Part shown: positions 25,254 to 34,419 of the stretch, in pieces
How the letters are laid out: every line of letters starts with the position of its first letter
Position numbering within the stretch: the stretch's first letter is position 1
Assembly (NCBI RefSeq): GCF_000758665.1
Contig: NZ_CP009285.1
Location: forward strand, 5,580,001-5,644,000
Direction of reading: 5' to 3'
Length of the DNA: 64,000 nt
Source: Paenibacillus borealis
GTDB taxonomy: Bacteria; Bacillota; Bacilli; Paenibacillales; Paenibacillaceae
Made by a program: the position numbers and the translations under genes
Notes under the pieces: generated by a model
What the model was told of the DNA's origin: nothing
The model's database searches: none
Seen by the model: only the letters and a program-made list of their open reading frames with translations

Positions 25254-26377
25254 TGAACCGTTCCCCTTTCATTCTGAGGTTCAAGAAGCAGTGATGTGCT
25301 TGCCGCTTCGCGGCCATTTACCAGCAGCGTTAAGGTATGTTGTCCAGGATAATGCCGGCGGGTGGTCAGGTCGGCCCAGCGGTGCGTCCGTGCACCAGAC
25401 AGTCTGGAACCGCCAGGGACGGTTTTGTCTGACAACAGAAAGAGCTTGCGGGAGGTCTTTCCTCCTGCCTTCACGAAGTCTATCCCGTATTCAATGCGGA
25501 TACGCACCGGTTCACCTTCCCGGATGGTGAGGGCATACTGCAGTTCGCAGTGGTCACCGATCCGCAGCTCAGCCGGTTCTGCCGCGAGGACAGCCGCGGT
25601 GACCAGCGGCGCACCGCTCTCTTCAGGAGCATAACCGAACAGCTCCATAATCTCCGGGGCCGCCTTACGGATCAGCGACCGGCAGCCATGCCGCACAATC
25701 CAGTCCGTATTCACATTGTTGCCTTTCCAGCGGCGGGCTGTCTCAATGACGACGGCAGGATGATCCTTCGCGATATCGTTCAGATTGTTGGCCACACTCT
25801 TGCGTACATAGAGCGATGGGTCCGCCTTAAGCTTCTCCAGCAGCGGCAGCACCGGGGACGGATCGCGCTTGAACACCGGCAGCGCCTGACCCCATGGCAG
25901 ACGGGGCCGGCTGCCTTCACTGGCCAGCCGCCGTACATGCTCATCCGGATGCTCTGCCCAGATCAGCATCTGCTTCATCATCCGCTGCGGGTCCCGCAGC
26001 ATAAACGGCCTGACGGCAAACTCTGCAGAGGACTTCGGGGTGAACCGTTCCAGCGCGGCCATCGAAAGCTCCCAGTGCTCCTCCTTGCCGCCGAACACCT
26101 CGACGAAATCGGGGAAGATCAGATACGGGAATCCTACACAGTCTTTGTCTATCGCGTACAATATGTTCAACGCTTCTTCGTAATGTGATGGTAGGTAAGT
26201 GCCCAGGGTCTCGGTAATCCGCCGCATCCGCGCCTTAAGCTCGAGTTCCTCCCAAGGCTCTCTCATAGCCGTAGCGGTGAAGCCGTCCGTATCAAAAGAA
26301 CCGTATACGGCATGGATCTTCGTGCCGAGGCTGCGCAGGAATTCCTTGTTGTACATTGCTTTTAATGGTTCCGCCAT
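25250..26377 (-). CDS. DNA alkylation repair protein (AlkD/HEAT-repeat family)
   Basis: 375 residues. The first 230 are helical HEAT-like repeats (RLASEGSRPRLPWGQALPVFKRDPSPVLPLLEKLKADPSLYVRKSVANNLNDIAKDHP) typical of AlkC/AlkD-type glycosylases, which remove alkylated bases without base flipping. The last 110 residues form a beta-sandwich-like extension, matching AlkC-type members that carry an Ig-like domain. Overlaps the Dabb gene by four bases. Confidence 0.87.
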   Translation of the reverse strand: MAEPLKAMYNKEFLRSLGTKIHAVYGSFDTDGFTATAMREPWEELELKARMRRITETLGTYLPSHYEEALNILYAIDKDCVGFPYLIFPDFVEVFGGKEEHWELSMAALERFTPKSSAEFAVRPFMLRDPQRMMKQMLIWAEHPDEHVRRLASEGSRPRLPWGQALPVFKRDPSPVLPLLEKLKADPSLYVRKSVANNLNDIAKDHPAVVIETARRWKGNNVNTDWIVRHGCRSLIRKAAPEIMELFGYAPEESGAPLVTAAVLAAEPAELRIGDHCELQYALTIREGEPVRIRIEYGIDFVKAGGKTSRKLFLLSDKTVPGGSRLSGARTHRWADLTTRRHYPGQHTLTLLVNGREAASTSLLLEPQNERGTVQ

Positions 26378-26517
26378 CCTATGATTCCTCCTGCTGATTG
26401 TGTTCAGATCACTTGTCAGAACAGCGTAACATAATTAACTGGACAGCCTTATGTCATGTTAGAGCCGGTAATGTATTGTGGGAAGCTTGTAGACTGGATA
26501 CACAACGGTTATACCGT

Positions 26518-27060
26518 TCAGTTAATCAGCTGCTCCACTTGTTCAATGCTTTTCTTCGCCCGGCTGTTCAGCGCCCGTTTATCCTTAAGCCCGAGCTGCT
26601 GAAGCTCATGGCCGGGGTCTGTCACCAGCGGCTGACTTACCACACTTTCCAGCAGCTGCACGGTCACCCGGCAGGCGCTGAACAGCAGCTCGCGGGTAAT
26701 CACCATTTTATGGGCGCGGATGATGTCCACCAGTGCTTCGGCATACATCAGTCTGACGATACTATCGGCGCTCATCAGATTGCGGGAAGCGAATGAAGCT
26801 GTCTTGTCCACAATTACCGCGTCCTGATAGTTCTTGGACAAGGCCTCAAGCCCGGCAACAGCCTCCCAGTCCCGGATCGACAGGCTTCCGCAACCTTCCG
26901 CTATCATCTCCTGAAACCATTGAAGCTCCATTTCCCGGGTAATGCCGTATTGTTTGTACTGCTTCAGGGCACCTTCACGATGCATTCGTGCTGCACTGCC
27001 CAGATGCCGGATGAATATATCCCGCGCCAGCCGCGTTTCTTCTTCCATATTGCCGTCCAC
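26518..27060 (-). CDS. Protein of unknown function, all-helical
   Basis: 180 residues, not recognised. Predicted mostly helical and soluble, with no signal or membrane segment; conserved-looking stretches are EETRLARDIFIRHLGSAARMHREG and SADSIVRLMYAEALVDIIRAHKM. The start at 27060 is the first ATG; an in-frame ATG at codon 5 is possible. No neighbour gives a clue: it is 140 bp upstream of the alkylation-repair gene on the same strand. Confidence 0.6.
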   Translation of the reverse strand: MDGNMEEETRLARDIFIRHLGSAARMHREGALKQYKQYGITREMELQWFQEMIAEGCGSLSIRDWEAVAGLEALSKNYQDAVIVDKTASFASRNLMSADSIVRLMYAEALVDIIRAHKMVITRELLFSACRVTVQLLESVVSQPLVTDPGHELQQLGLKDKRALNSRAKKSIEQVEQLIN

Positions 27061-27084
27061 CTTACTTCGTATGTTTATTCCATT

Positions 27085-27182
27085 GCAAGCGGAAACGCCT
27101 ATGCCGTCCTTTAAAGGACTGTATCCGTTTCAGCGAGAAAGATAAGGAACATTTATTGCATGACCTATAAATTCTTATCTTT
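27085..27182. repeat. Two adjacent hairpins in a 447-bp divergent gap
   Basis: First hairpin: GGAAACGCCTATGCCGTCC and GGACTGTATCCGTTTC around a TTTAAA centre (about 27098-27131). Second: AAAGATAAG (27138-27146) and CTTATCTTT (27174-27182), a perfect 9-bp match. The rest of 27183-27507 is AT-rich with no supported gene. Confidence 0.6.
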
Positions 27183-27507
27183 GTACATAATGCTTCAGCT
27201 GCGAATCTGTAACTCCTTGCCTCTAGCCTTCCGGCGTAATCTCATGGCTAAACTGCAATACATCATGATGTGCAAAATAAGTATACCCCACCTCAGGCTC
27301 AGCGTTAAACTTCACTACAACCAGAAAAGTCTTCTTTCTCTCAACACCACGCAGGAATAACCTCCCTCCCCTTCATCAATGAACGGGTAATATTTTCAAC
27401 TATTTCAGAAAAGAAATCCTATTTTCAAAATCCGCTGCCTGTCGTAGAATAGTGTTTAAGATTCTACAACGTCATATTTATAATTATGAATGGAAGGAGC
27501 TGGAATT

Positions 27508-27735
27508 ATGCCGCAGACACTTGTCCAAAATGCTGATTTTTGGGTTGCCGCTTTATCGCAGACCTTCGTGTCCGCGTTACAGCTCGACCCCGACGGGATG
27601 TACTCCCAGGTTGGAGTCGGAATTGTAGAAAAGTTCTCCGAGGAATATGTGCGGCTGAAAAGATTCGACGGTACTGTCTCGCATTATGCCCGCGATATCA
27701 CCAAATTCCAGCACAATCAAGCCTCACGCCGCTAA
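27508..27735 (+). CDS. Small protein of unknown function
   Basis: 75 residues starting MPQTLVQNADFWVAALSQTFVSALQLDPDGMYSQVGVG and ending in a basic tail. The ATG at 27508 has AAGGAG upstream. Soluble, no motif recognised. It stands alone after an AT-rich region and is followed by a terminator, so it is probably a real monocistronic gene. Confidence 0.6.
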   Translation: MPQTLVQNADFWVAALSQTFVSALQLDPDGMYSQVGVGIVEKFSEEYVRLKRFDGTVSHYARDITKFQHNQASRR

Positions 27736-27849
27736 CAGGCTTAGGCTGTAATTTCCCTTTCCGGCGGAATTTTCCTGTTTGGGGCTTTAGCCTCGATGAT
27801 GATACAGGTACTTTGCAGGGACCCCAGAACATATAAATTCATCTCTATT

Positions 27850-27891
27850 CAAAAAGGCGTACACATGGCTTGCCCATGCATACGCCTTTTG
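27850..27891. terminator. Bidirectional terminator
   Basis: AAAAGGCGTA-CACATGG / CCATGCA-TACGCCTTTT between the small plus-strand gene and the convergent pectinesterase gene; A and T runs flank both sides. Confidence 0.8.
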
Positions 27892-27928
27892 CCTGCTAGC
27901 AGACTGCACATTCGCAGTCTGTATAGCT

Positions 27929-28909
27929 TCAGCTCATAGAAGGCTCCGCGCCTCCCGCTGTCCAGAAGTCCGTCCCGGCAAAAAAGGGCTCTTTGCCTGC
28001 CGCCGCTTCCTTCTCTTCTGGAATATACGCCCAGGCTGCACGCTTAGAACGTACAGGGTCATCAGCGGCTATGCCGTATTCCCGGTAAACGGCCGTCTGC
28101 ATATTCCCGGGGTTCCCCCAGTGGTCCCAGCCGGAGGGATGAATATGGCCGCCCAGCCGGCAGTTCACCACGTCCGTTCTGGCATAGCTGCGCCAGGGAC
28201 GGCCCAGGTAGACTCCGCTGACCTCCGGGTCCGCCGTAAAATAACACTCGTTGAACAGATAGCCGTACTCCTGATGCTGCGGCGTGGATGCCGCTGTTAT
28301 GTAACCCGGCCCATCGTCATAATGACGCAGACTGCGGATCTCACAGTGCTCGAAATAAGCCGCTGCTCCGCCAAAAATAAAATCAATCGTCCCCTCGATA
28401 TAACAACCCGTGTACAGCTGGCGGCAAACGGCATGCTTCTCCTTAAGCGGAATGCCTCCAAAGGCCTTCCCTTCTTTGGTATACGGCGGCAACGGTCCGG
28501 TGAACAGCGTATCCTGATGCCCCCTGAAGCTGCAGTTCCGGAAAATGGTCTCATCACAATGGGCGGATACGGCTACAGCCTGCCCGATGTTCTCCCCCTG
28601 TCCTGCCGTGTTGGCAATGATCAGGTTCTCAAGCTTCAGCCTCCGGCCGCCGAGGAACAATGTCGGTGTCGCAAAGGTTCCCTGCTCTTCCCCTGAGTGG
28701 TCCAGTTCCTTGGCATGCCTGTTCATGGTGATTACCACCTCCCCGATGCCCACTATATTAAGATGGGACCGGTAAATCCTTACCGCCTCTTCATACACCC
28801 CTGACATAATATACAGGGTCACCGGCTTCTCCAGCGGGTCCCGTTCAAGTTCATCCACTGCTGCCTGAATGGTTGGATAATCGCAAAATTCCCCTTTGCC
28901 TACCAGCAT
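27929..28909 (-). CDS. Pectinesterase (carbohydrate esterase family 8)
   Basis: 326 residues. Removes methyl esters from pectin or oligogalacturonates. CE8 motifs are all present in order: GVYEE, GQAVAVSAHCD, FRGHQDTLF, TIDFIFGGAAAYFEHC and YLGRPWRSYA; the two Asp in QDTL and DFIFG are catalytic. There is no signal peptide at the ATG at 28909 (GGGGGAG upstream), so the enzyme is probably cytoplasmic and acts on imported oligomers. It overlaps no upstream gene with this start and is 37 bp after the GH105 stop. Confidence 0.92.
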   Translation of the reverse strand: MLVGKGEFCDYPTIQAAVDELERDPLEKPVTLYIMSGVYEEAVRIYRSHLNIVGIGEVVITMNRHAKELDHSGEEQGTFATPTLFLGGRRLKLENLIIANTAGQGENIGQAVAVSAHCDETIFRNCSFRGHQDTLFTGPLPPYTKEGKAFGGIPLKEKHAVCRQLYTGCYIEGTIDFIFGGAAAYFEHCEIRSLRHYDDGPGYITAASTPQHQEYGYLFNECYFTADPEVSGVYLGRPWRSYARTDVVNCRLGGHIHPSGWDHWGNPGNMQTAVYREYGIAADDPVRSKRAAWAYIPEEKEAAAGKEPFFAGTDFWTAGGAEPSMS

Positions 28910-28946
28910 GGCTTTCTCCCCCTTATAATTCTGATGTAACCCCGGA

Positions 28947-30062
28947 TCAGCGCTGCAAATACTCGTATTCTGCACAAGCCAGCAGGAAAGCACCTAATCC
29001 CTTTTGGTCATTGGTGATTATCGGCTCGCTTATATAGTAGGCGTAGCTGCCGTCCCGCTGATCCGCTCCGCCGAGGCCGGCCACCTGGCAGGTTTTGTTC
29101 AAGTTAAGCCAGCCTTCTCCAGTCTCCAGCACGAACTCGGAAACCAGCCCGTTCATTGCGCGGTCCAGCATCTTGTGCCAGCCGCTGCCGAGCAGTCCGA
29201 GCCTGATCCCCTTAGCTGTTGCATAGGTGATCATGCTGGAAGCGGAGGCCTCCAGGTAATTGCCCTTGCGCTTCCCCTGATTCGGCACCTGAAACCAGAC
29301 ACCCGATGCACGGTCCTGCACCTTCGACAGAGCAGATAAAGTACCTGTAAAAATCCGGGTTAGCTTCTTATAATCCGCATGATCCGCAGGCAGCAGCTCC
29401 AATACGTCAGCCAGCGCCATAACGTACCAGCCCAGCGAACGTCCCCAGAAATTCGCCGACAGGCCTGTAGCAGGATCGCACCAGTGCTGTAAGCGCTTTT
29501 CATCCCAGGCATGATAGAGCAGTCCTGTTTCGTGGTCTCTGGTATGCTGTGCACTCAGGATAAACTGCCGGGTGACATCGTCCAGTCCCTCACCGTCTTC
29601 AAAAGCTAGCAAATACTCCAGATAGAAAGGCGAACCCATATACAGGCCATCCAGCCAGATCTGATTCGGATATATGCTCTTGTGCCAGAACACACCTTCT
29701 GAGGTGCGGGGATGACTTCTCAGCTGTGATCTGAGCAGCTCTGCCGCCAGCCGGTACTTCTCAAGCCCTGTCTGCTTATATAGAACAAACAGCAGCTTGC
29801 CGTTATTCAAATGATCGATATTATACTCGTCCAGACGGTAGCCGCGGATCGTACCTTCTTCGCTGATGAAATAATCCATATTGTCACGGATGAACTGATA
29901 ATATTTCTGTTCACCCGTCCGCTCCCATAGAAGCTGAAATCCCTTCAGAATTACTCCGTAATCATAGGACCATCTGCCATCATATCCTCTGTCTTCATAC
30001 AGCCTCGGTGTACGGGCCATAATGGAATCCGCCATGCGGACACCAAAGTCAGTTCTTATCAT
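28947..30062 (-). CDS. GH105 unsaturated rhamnogalacturonyl hydrolase (YteR-like)
   Basis: 371 residues, an alpha6/alpha6 barrel enzyme that splits the unsaturated galacturonic residue off products of rhamnogalacturonan or pectin lyases. Visible family marks are DGRWSYDYGVILKGF near the start, the catalytic Asp in NQIWLDGLYMGSPFYLEY, and NFWGRSLGWYVMAL. No signal peptide, so cytoplasmic. First gene of a two-gene operon with the pectinesterase, divergent from the LacI-type regulator. Confidence 0.92.
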   Translation of the reverse strand: MIRTDFGVRMADSIMARTPRLYEDRGYDGRWSYDYGVILKGFQLLWERTGEQKYYQFIRDNMDYFISEEGTIRGYRLDEYNIDHLNNGKLLFVLYKQTGLEKYRLAAELLRSQLRSHPRTSEGVFWHKSIYPNQIWLDGLYMGSPFYLEYLLAFEDGEGLDDVTRQFILSAQHTRDHETGLLYHAWDEKRLQHWCDPATGLSANFWGRSLGWYVMALADVLELLPADHADYKKLTRIFTGTLSALSKVQDRASGVWFQVPNQGKRKGNYLEASASSMITYATAKGIRLGLLGSGWHKMLDRAMNGLVSEFVLETGEGWLNLNKTCQVAGLGGADQRDGSYAYYISEPIITNDQKGLGAFLLACAEYEYLQR

Positions 30063-30188
30063 AATCAGCTTATTACCTCCTGCAGTGATGTTCAGCGGGA
30101 AAAATGAGGATCAATTCATGTGCACAGCACACATCTATTCTTATCTCTAGATTATACCGCTGGCTGCAGCAATGTTCCAGATAAAATT

Positions 30189-30242
30189 TTAACGTGTGCA
30201 TTTCAATAAACTCTTGACTTGAAGCGGCTGCAGCACTAAACT
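30189..30242. promoter_or_regulatory. Operator and promoters between GH105 and the LacI-type gene
   Basis: TTAACGTGTGCATTT (30189-30203) is identical to a box upstream of uxaB at 31402-31416. Rightward, TTGACT (30214-30219), a 17-bp spacer and TAAACT (30237-30242) could drive the regulator. Leftward, TTGAAA-N17-TATCTG overlaps the box, so repressor binding would block the GH105 promoter. Confidence 0.65.
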
Positions 30243-30279
30243 GAAATCGTTAACAATTCTGTTTTCCCGGAGAGATATT

Positions 30280-31275
30280 ATGATTACCATCAAAGATATT
30301 GCACGCGTCGCCGGCGTCTCCCACACGACTGTATCCAGAGCGCTGAACGGCAGCCCGCTGATCAAGAAAGTCACCCGGGATAAGATTGAGCGAATCGCCG
30401 CGGAAATGAATTATGTGCCGAATTACAGCGCCAAGAGTCTGGTTACGAAGAGATCGTTCACCATCGGGCTGTTCTTCTCAAGCATTGAGCAGGGTACTTC
30501 AGCCAGCTTCCTGGTTGATGCTATCAAAGGCATTACGCATATCCTGGATGAGAACTACAATCTGACGGTTAACGGAATAGACGGTGTCCATAATTTCAGC
30601 AATATTCAGCCCCAGCGTTTCGACGGCATTCTGGTCATGAGCCAGAGCGATGAGGATAATGCCTTCATCTATCATGTGAAGAAGATGGGCATACCGCTTG
30701 TGGTGCTGAACCGCCAGCTGGAGGACCCGGGCATTATGAATGTTGTAGCCAATGACCGCGAAGGCGTGAAGGAAGCAATTGATTACGCTGTGCTTCAAGG
30801 GCACCGGAAGCTTGCTATTATTGAGGGGAAGCCCGGATTCAAATCTTCCAGCGAACGCAAGCAAGGGTTCATGGACAGCCTGATCGCAGGCCGTCTGGCG
30901 CTGAATCCAGATTATTTCGCTTCAGGAGATTACAGCATCGAGAGCGGCTATGCGGCGATGACCACACTGCTCAGCCTTGAGGATCAGCCTACGGCTGTAT
31001 TCTGCTCCAATGATGATATGGCCATTGGCGCGATGAACGCCTGTTATGCCCATAAGGTCGATGTGCCGGGACAGATTTCGCTGATCGGATTCGATGATAT
31101 TATGTTCGCCCGCTATACGAACCCTGCCCTGACCACCGTCCGCAAGCCCATTGCAGAGATCAGTGAACTCGGTATGAAAATGCTGATTCAGCTGCTGCTG
31201 CAGCCCGAGACAGAACCGCAGCAGTTATTCGTCAAGACCGGGCTCACGGTACGCGATACTGTCGCCAAGATCTGA
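30280..31275 (+). CDS. LacI family regulator of the pectin/uronate genes (ExuR-like)
   Basis: 331 residues. HTH and hinge: MITIKDIARVAGVSHTTVSRALNGSPLIKKVTRDKIERIAAEMNYVPNYSAKSLVTKRS; then a periplasmic-binding-protein-like sensor ending IGFDDIMFARYTNPALTTVRKPIAEISELGMKMLIQLL. Its gene lies between the pectin operon and uxaBAC, and a shared 15-bp box lies before both sets, so it most likely controls both. The effector is probably a uronate or keto-deoxy acid; that is inference. Confidence 0.9.
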   Translation: MITIKDIARVAGVSHTTVSRALNGSPLIKKVTRDKIERIAAEMNYVPNYSAKSLVTKRSFTIGLFFSSIEQGTSASFLVDAIKGITHILDENYNLTVNGIDGVHNFSNIQPQRFDGILVMSQSDEDNAFIYHVKKMGIPLVVLNRQLEDPGIMNVVANDREGVKEAIDYAVLQGHRKLAIIEGKPGFKSSSERKQGFMDSLIAGRLALNPDYFASGDYSIESGYAAMTTLLSLEDQPTAVFCSNDDMAIGAMNACYAHKVDVPGQISLIGFDDIMFARYTNPALTTVRKPIAEISELGMKMLIQLLLQPETEPQQLFVKTGLTVRDTVAKI

Positions 31276-31309
31276 GCGCAGGCTCTGCCGCAGTGAATTA
31301 CCGGCACCT

Positions 31310-31343
31310 GCCGGGTTACCCGGCTTGCCCGTTTTGTATTTTC
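31310..31343 (+). terminator. Probable terminator after the LacI-type gene
   Basis: GCCGGG-TTA-CCCGGC hairpin followed by TTGCCCGTTTTGTATTTT. Confidence 0.55.
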
Positions 31344-31401
31344 AGCAGACACGGAAACGTCTTACAATGACGGTATTTCCGGATCTGCTCAAAATAAAAT
31401 G

Positions 31402-31416
31402 TTAACGTGTGCATTT
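31402..31416. promoter_or_regulatory. Operator upstream of uxaB
   Basis: TTAACGTGTGCATTT, identical to 30189-30203; it is flanked by the inverted pair AATGTTAA / TTAACATT. A TACAAT at 31363-31368 is a possible -10, so the box would lie in the early transcribed region, fit for repression. Confidence 0.7.
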
Positions 31417-31441
31417 TAACATTATATTTTAAAAGGAGATC

Positions 31442-32863
31442 ATGACCATTATGACAAACCGTTTATCCAGAAGCACTCACCCGGAGTTAACCCTGCATCC
31501 CGAGCGGATGATCCAATTCGGTGAAGGCAATTTCATGCGCGCCTTCGTGGACTGGCAGCTGCAGCAGATGAACAATCAAGGTCTGTTCAACGGAAGCGCG
31601 GTGCTGGTACAGCCGATTGAACAGGGGCTCGGCGGATTCATGGCCGCCCAGGACAATCTCTACACCGTGCTGCTGAACGGTATTATGGATAACCAGACAG
31701 TCAACTCGCGGGAAATCATCTCTTCGGTCAGCCGTGTAATTAACCCTTATACCGATTACGAGAGTTACCTTGCGCTCGCTGAGAAGGATGAGCTGGAATT
31801 CATCACCTCCAACACGACGGAAGCCGGTATTGCCTATCTTCCGGGCGACCGTGCAGACGGCACGCCGCCGAAGAGCTTCCCTGGCAAGCTGACTGCGCTG
31901 CTCCACCGCCGTTTCGAGCTGGGCAAAAAAGGCTTCGTCATCATCCCCTGCGAGCTGATCGACCGCAACGGCGAGAAACTGCAGGAGATTGTGCAGCAAT
32001 ACGCCGCTGACTGGAATCTGGGCGGGGAATTCCTGCAATGGCTGAAGGAGGAGAATACCTTCTGCTGCAGTCTGGTTGACCGGATCGTTCCGGGTTATCC
32101 GCGTGATAAGGCCGCTGAGCTGGAAGCCGAGCTGGGTTATCTGGACAATGTGATGGTTACAGCCGAGCCTTTCCTGTTCTGGGTCATTGAAGGACCGGAA
32201 TCACTGGCTGAACGGCTGCCGCTGGCCAAGGCCGGACTGAATGTTGTGGTCACCCCTGATATGACTCCATACCGCGAGCGCAAGGTTCATCTGCTGAACG
32301 GACCGCATACGGCTATGGTTCCTCTAGGGCTGCTGGCGGGTCTGGAAACCGTTGAGGATGTTATGAATGACGAAACGTTCTCCCGCTTCGTGAAGCAGCT
32401 GATCGAAGACGAACTGATTCCTATGCTCGATCTGCCTGCGGAAGAGCTGCTGTCCTATGCCGGTGCCGTGCAGGAGCGGTTCAGAAATCCGTTCATCCGC
32501 CATGAGCTGACCTCTATCTCACTGAACAGCATCTCCAAATTCAAAACCCGGCTGCTCCCGGTGCTCCTCCGCTATCAGCAGGAACGCGGCAAGCTTCCGG
32601 AGCGGATTACGCTCGCCTTCGCCGCACTCCTGCTCAGCTACCGGGGAGACCGTGTGCCGCTGCAGGACAGTCCGGAAATCCTGGAGATTTTCACACAGGC
32701 ATGGAGTGATCCGGCAAGCTTCGCAGGTACCATTCTCAGCAACACCAGCCTGTGGGGACAGGATCTGTCCTTGCTGACTGGACTGGAAGCTGAAATTAAC
32801 GTCCATCTGCAGCAGCTGGAGCAACAGGATTCCCGCGCCGCATTGCAGCAGCTTGTCGGCTAA
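31442..32863 (+). CDS. uxaB: Tagaturonate reductase
   Basis: 473 residues of the mannitol-dehydrogenase family; reduces D-tagaturonate to D-altronate with NADH in galacturonate catabolism. N-terminal PERMIQFGEGNFMRAFVDWQLQQMN is the nucleotide-binding start; VHLLNGPHTAMVPLGLLAGLETV is the family Lys-containing active-site segment. Starts at 31442 and 31451 share one AAGGAG. First gene of uxaB-uxaA-uxaC. Confidence 0.93.
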   Translation: MTIMTNRLSRSTHPELTLHPERMIQFGEGNFMRAFVDWQLQQMNNQGLFNGSAVLVQPIEQGLGGFMAAQDNLYTVLLNGIMDNQTVNSREIISSVSRVINPYTDYESYLALAEKDELEFITSNTTEAGIAYLPGDRADGTPPKSFPGKLTALLHRRFELGKKGFVIIPCELIDRNGEKLQEIVQQYAADWNLGGEFLQWLKEENTFCCSLVDRIVPGYPRDKAAELEAELGYLDNVMVTAEPFLFWVIEGPESLAERLPLAKAGLNVVVTPDMTPYRERKVHLLNGPHTAMVPLGLLAGLETVEDVMNDETFSRFVKQLIEDELIPMLDLPAEELLSYAGAVQERFRNPFIRHELTSISLNSISKFKTRLLPVLLRYQQERGKLPERITLAFAALLLSYRGDRVPLQDSPEILEIFTQAWSDPASFAGTILSNTSLWGQDLSLLTGLEAEINVHLQQLEQQDSRAALQQLVG

Positions 32864-32895
32864 GCAATAACTAACAAAACTTAGGAGGGTCCAAC

Positions 32896-34383
32896 ATGAA
32901 GCACTTAATGAAAATGAACCCCAGAGATACAGTAGCTGTAGCCCTGCGGCCGATATCGGCCGGGGAGCAGCTCACCATAGACAGCTTGACGCTTCAGGCA
33001 GCCCAGGATATTCCGCAGGGCCACAAGATTGCCCTGGCCGATTTCCAGATTGATGAGGTTATCACCAAATACGGTTATCCTATCGGCCATGCCATCGCTC
33101 CGATTGCCGCAGGGGACTGGATTCATACGCATAATATCAAGACCAATCTGTCCGGCGAAGAGGAATATGAGTATGTGCCGGATGTTCATCAGGTTACCTA
33201 CCCCCGCCGTGATCTGACCTTCCAGGGCTACCGCCGGAGTAACGGCAAGGTCGGCATCCGAAATGATCTGTTCATTATCCCGACGGTCGGCTGTGTGAAC
33301 GGGATTGCCGAGCAAATGCTGCAGGAGTTCAAGGCTGAGCATCCCGATCTTGGCGGCTTCGATAACTTCACGGTGCTGAAGCATCCTTACGGCTGCTCCC
33401 AGCTCGGCGATGATCACCGCATGACGCGCAGCATTCTGCTCGACGCGGTGAATCATCCGAATGCCGGCGGGGTGCTCGTGTTCGGACTTGGTTGCGAGAA
33501 CAACATTGTCGCCGAATTCCGCAGCATGCTGGGCGATTATGACGAGTCGCGGGTGAAATTCCTGGTTGCCCAGGAGGTGGGCAATGAGGTAGAAGCCGGC
33601 CTTGAGCTGCTGGAGCAGCTGTATGAGGCTGCGAAGCACGATGTCCGTGAGCCGGTTCCGCTCAGTGAGCTGAACATCGGCCTGAAATGCGGCGGCTCCG
33701 ACGGGTTCTCCGGGATCACAGCCAATCCGCTGCTGGGGGCGTTCTCCGACTTCATCATCTCCCAGGGCGGAACCTCGGTGCTGACGGAAGTGCCGGAAAT
33801 GTTCGGTGCGGAGAAGATGCTGATGGCGCGTGCAGAAAGCCATGAGGTCTATGAAGAGATCGTGTCGCTGATCAATAACTTCAAGCAGTATTTCCTCTCC
33901 TACGGCGAACCTGTATACGAGAATCCTTCTCCCGGCAACAAAGCCGGCGGCATCAGCACCCTGGAGGACAAATCGCTGGGCTGCACCCAGAAGGCCGGAA
34001 CCTCGCCGGTGGTGGATGTGCTGCAATACGGCGTGAAGCTGCGCAAAAAAGGGCTGAGCCTCCTGCAGGCTCCCGGCAACGATCTGGTAGCCGCCTCCGC
34101 TCTCGCAGCTTCGGATTGCCAGCTGGTGTTGTTCACGACCGGGCGCGGAACGCCGTTCGGCAGCTTTGTGCCTACGGTGAAGGTGGCCACCAACAACGAT
34201 CTTTTTGCCAAAAAAGGCCACTGGATGGACTTCAACGCCGGTCCTCTGCTGGAAACACCGATGGCCGATGTGCTGGAGGAATTCATTACTTATATCATTG
34301 ATGTCGCCAGCGGCCAAAAAACACGGAACGAGCAGAATGAAGTCCGTGAGCTGGCTATTTTCAAAACCGGCGTTACGCTATAA
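32896..34383 (+). CDS. uxaA: Altronate dehydratase
   Basis: 495 residues; dehydrates D-altronate to 2-keto-3-deoxy-D-gluconate. N-terminal SAF domain (about 1-90), then the UxaA catalytic domain with FQGYRRSNGKVGIRNDLFIIPTVGCVNG, HPYGCSQLGDDHRMTRSIL and GLKCGGSDGFSGITANP, Cys and His residues of the iron site. Starts 32 bp after uxaB with TAGGAGGG. Confidence 0.95.
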   Translation: MKHLMKMNPRDTVAVALRPISAGEQLTIDSLTLQAAQDIPQGHKIALADFQIDEVITKYGYPIGHAIAPIAAGDWIHTHNIKTNLSGEEEYEYVPDVHQVTYPRRDLTFQGYRRSNGKVGIRNDLFIIPTVGCVNGIAEQMLQEFKAEHPDLGGFDNFTVLKHPYGCSQLGDDHRMTRSILLDAVNHPNAGGVLVFGLGCENNIVAEFRSMLGDYDESRVKFLVAQEVGNEVEAGLELLEQLYEAAKHDVREPVPLSELNIGLKCGGSDGFSGITANPLLGAFSDFIISQGGTSVLTEVPEMFGAEKMLMARAESHEVYEEIVSLINNFKQYFLSYGEPVYENPSPGNKAGGISTLEDKSLGCTQKAGTSPVVDVLQYGVKLRKKGLSLLQAPGNDLVAASALAASDCQLVLFTTGRGTPFGSFVPTVKVATNNDLFAKKGHWMDFNAGPLLETPMADVLEEFITYIIDVASGQKTRNEQNEVRELAIFKTGVTL

Positions 34384-34419
34384 ACCCTATCCAAATTCAT
34401 GCAAAGGGAGATCTTATCC

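Noticed and set aside
27160..27360. 66-codon ORF in the AT-rich gap
   Set aside because: No ribosome site, overlaps the second hairpin, and composition looks random.
32905..34317. 470-codon open frame antisense to uxaA
   Set aside because: Shadow of a strongly biased coding strand; no family features and it lies wholly inside a well-supported gene. The same applies to 2375-3670, 40805-42019, 54191-55876 and 59047-60480.
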